This document shows positions 61,501-64,000 of a stretch of DNA of 64,000 nt, piece after piece. The notes under the pieces are model-generated. The model had not been told where the DNA came from. It worked only from the letters and a program-made list of their open reading frames with translations, and ran no database searches. The translations under genes were made by a program, and so were the position numbers. The DNA is taken from assembly GCA_026120185.1 (NCBI GenBank), contig JANUWF010001218.1, forward strand, positions 3,906,001-3,970,000. Direction: 5' to 3'. Within the stretch, counting starts at the first letter, position 1, and each line of letters opens with the position of its first letter. Origin of the DNA: Voacanga thouarsii. Lineage: Eukaryota > Streptophyta > Magnoliopsida > Gentianales > Apocynaceae.

Positions 61501-62834
61501 TCCGAACAAAACTAGATATCTTTTTCATTTCTAAGGAGCGCAGAATTTTATTATACTATGCTGTGTACCTCTCTTGACATTTTTTTAATTTCTGAAACAA
61601 GGGCTTTAGCTGTTTTCTCAATCCCATGCGAGAGTTGAATTGGGTTCATCCCTGCTGCAATAACCTGTAGAAAGATTTGATTTTGGCACGACACTATGCT
61701 TGAAGCTTTCTCTTGATAGCTTACTTATGAAGAGGCTAACAACTACTGCCAACTACTTTAAATTTGCTTTTTCAGAAGAGTAAATCATAAGGGAGTTTCA
61801 CATTTTGTGACAAATAAAGTGAAGGAATTGAGATCTTTCAGAAATAAATAAAATATTTTCAAGATCACAAAATTTGACTCTGTACCTTCATGCCTTCTGC
61901 AATAATACCCTGAGCAAGTACTATAGATGTGGTGCATCCATCTCCAGCAAGTTCATTAGTTTTTGCACCAGCTTGCCTTACCAATTTAACTCCAACATTC
62001 TCCAAAGGGTCCTCCAATTCAACCTGTACTGCTAAGCAGAAGTCATTTAAGACTTTTTTCCCCATTAAAGCAGGAAACAGGAAAAAGCAACTTCAAGCTC
62101 AAATTTTCAAAATGAAAGAATCCAATAGTCAAAACTGCAAAACTCAAATTAGCTAAAACGCAGAGTAAAGCCTAATATGAAGGTGCATATTCAACAACCC
62201 ATAAAATGGAAGCATTTCTAAATGAAGAGAACAAAACACAGTAATTCATTATAGGTTCAGAGATGAATAGAAGAAACTGCTTTAGGTATAATTTGCCACT
62301 TGTGGAGTAAAACTGGAGAAAGAACCCTTTATTCAAGGCGTTACAATGTGGAATCAGCACCTCAGATGATAAAGATTGAGCCTAAGCAATGAAATTTCAC
62401 TAGAAGTGGCCAATCAAAACAAGATTTCTTTGTTAAACACGATCAACTTCCGAAAATGAACTAGAAATCCCACCTCTTTAAGAACAGTTTCACCATCATT
62501 AACAATCTTGGGAGGTCCATACTTATTCTGCAACACCACGTTCCTCCCTTTTGGACCCAAAGTCACTCCAACTAAGTTTGCCACCAAGTCCACCCCCGCC
62601 TGGACAATGAACCACAAATCAACAACCATTATTATCATTTTCTTCAAGCAATAAGAAATATTAAACACAAAATTCGACCTGAAGCTTCTTCATTGTTGAA
62701 CCATCATGGTTGAAATGAAGTTCTTTAGCCATAGCCTTCGCATTCAATACGGAACCCAAAGATCCTTTCTTAGCTCTTTGTATTGATAGCTTGCTCAAAG
62801 AAACTGATGGTAACGGATAAAGAGAAGAACCCAT
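58552..62834 (-). CDS. CPN60B4: chloroplast chaperonin 60 subunit, beta-4 type
   Basis: Subunit of the chloroplast Hsp60 folding chamber. The beta-4 type is known in Arabidopsis to be needed for folding NdhH of the NDH complex. Fourteen exons keep phase throughout: 62834-62679, 62599-62474, 62023-61886, 61664-61569, 61463-61221, 61144-60910, 60542-60373, 60131-60054, 59964-59893, 59822-59718, 59566-59474, 59340-59248, 58828-58705, 58574-58552, giving 583 aa. A transit peptide precedes [61 protein letters not shown] are chaperonin signatures. [20 protein letters not shown] and TGVVTIEQG resemble beta-4, not beta-1 to beta-3. The ATP motif DGTTT reads DGCTT (Asp122-Gly-Cys124). The tail ends TSGIGPVGF; it is shorter than I recall for Arabidopsis beta-4. 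Confidence 0.92.
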
Positions 62835-63167
62835 GGTGCTTAAATTGATTTAAGTAGCAAATATCTGCTCAAGATTTCGAGAGAGGCTTAAAAGGCAGTT
62901 GCTCAAGAGCTGATGATGATGGATAAGAAAGAAACTGAGATAATGAAAAATATCTTTCATAAGCTGTTTTGGCGCTATTCTGCGTACATTACTCACTCAA
63001 AATTACTCTTTGTACTCCAACTCCCTACCCCAACAGCAATGCAATTTTTGGACCAAAAATACAGTGGCAGGGCGGCAAATTTAACCGTCTTGCTGAGCGC
63101 AAGTTCCAACCTAAAAGAGAAAGTTTAATCTGTCAAATAATTGGGCAACTCTATGGGTATACAATTA

Positions 63168-64000
63168 TCAAGGTTATGTCAGCTATTATTGAATTTTTTT
63201 TCAAATTTTAATTTTTATGTTTAAATTTTAAAATATATAATTTTAATATTTAAACATTTAAAACACTTAAAAAATAACAATTTCAATAATAAAAATTTAA
63301 GTATAATACAAAATTACTAGATTTTAATTCTCATTCTTTTATTTTTTACTTTCAAAATATTTTTAATTTTAATAGCATTATATTCTCTTTGAATTTCTTC
63401 ATATTAATAACAATAATTTCAAAATCTGACTACATGCAACTCAATAATATTGCGATTACTCTTTTGTACATTTTCAAATTCAATCATATATAAAAAAATT
63501 ACAAATTTTACCCTTTAATAAACATAAATACAAATATAAAGATTAAAAAAAAAGAAAGAAACTAAATTCAATACTCAATGGGTAGCAAAGATACCTTAAA
63601 TTCACTTTTTGATAAATAGCAATTTTCTTAACATCTCTATAGAAAGGAAAAATATATTTGAAATGAAAAGTAAATTATTAAAAAAAAAAGATTTGAAGGA
63701 ATAAATGAGAGACGCGCAAATCACAACAGTTTTTTATATCATATACAGAAGTTACTTTATAACAATTAGAGGGAAACTTATCGATACATTGTGGGGGTTA
63801 TGAGTAGAAGAAAATACTTATAAAACATGTCATATGAGAATTATGTGATAAACTTACGTGAGTACTTAGTAATTTCAATTGACAGAAAAACTATTTATTT
63901 TATGTGTTTCAAATGTTTAATGACTAAAATCATACGTTTTAAGGATTTAAGATGAAAATCAAAACTTGTGAAAGTTTAAAAGTAGTTGGTATTTTTTACC
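63168..64000. mobile_element. second copy of the Mutator-like MITE, reaching the window end
   Basis: Collinear with the element at 25604-26524: GTTATGTCAGCTATTATTGA near 63172 matches its left end. ACAATAATTTCAAAATCTGA, CAACTCAATAATATTGCGATTACTCTT-type text and CATATACAGAAGTTA follow in the same order. It closes with AAAGTAGTTGGTATTTTTTACC at 64000, close to the inverted terminus. The target duplication cannot be seen because the window ends. Confidence 0.75.

Noticed and set aside
1..64000. tRNA genes and CRISPR arrays
   Set aside because: I looked for T-arm motifs of the GGTTCGAATCC type on both strands and for spaced direct repeats and saw none convincing. A tRNAscan run would settle the former.

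Overview
The window looks like nuclear DNA of a eudicot plant. It is AT-rich, its genes have GT-AG introns, and it encodes proteins found in plants: the shared second-largest subunit of RNA polymerases IV and V, a chloroplast chaperonin subunit, a SOB FIVE-LIKE protein and a plant-type U1 snRNA. The space between genes is filled with LTR retrotransposons and small non-autonomous DNA transposons. I cannot name the species.

Layout. A solo Copia LTR (1009-1372) lies beside NRPD2/NRPE2 on the minus strand (CDS 9044-2124, seven coding exons, 1205 aa). Next comes a divergent promoter near 13.36-13.51 kb, with a SOB FIVE-LIKE gene on the plus strand (13835-14263) and a weak small-membrane-protein candidate on the minus strand. 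An intronless 6-phosphogluconate dehydrogenase with a peroxisomal-type C-terminus follows (17191-15734, minus). From 18.8 to 31 kb I see no intact gene. That stretch holds a 1.5-kb foldback element, a 169-bp broken STAY-GREEN exon, a Mutator-like MITE with a perfect 9-bp target duplication, a second foldback MITE family and a large LTR fragment.

The right half begins with a plastid GNAT acetyltransferase (31767-32351, plus) and the cytochrome c maturation ATPase CcmA/ABCI1 (33741-33052, minus). An orphan SWIB-like exon sits at 37.3 kb. A complete Copia element (40616-46216) has LTRs that look identical and a perfect target duplication, yet its coding region is full of frameshifts. A U1 snRNA gene (48064-47905, minus) has its plant USE and TATA box, with broken U1 3'-end copies just downstream. 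A gypsy RT scrap, a truncated F-box-associated pseudogene and a 0.9-kb imperfect hairpin follow. After them come a 47-aa membrane micro-protein candidate (54380-54237), a hAT-type MITE nested in the target duplication of another hAT-type MITE (55.65-56.9 kb), and a 14-exon chloroplast chaperonin 60 subunit most like Cpn60 beta-4 (62834-58552, minus).

The genes do not form one pathway. From memory, the Arabidopsis counterparts of the SOFL, GNAT and Cpn60 beta-4 genes have consecutive locus numbers (At1g26210, At1g26220, At1g26230). If so, this window is that small syntenic block stretched by transposon insertions and other genes. Coordinates of spliced exons were derived by hand from GT/AG sites and reading phase.
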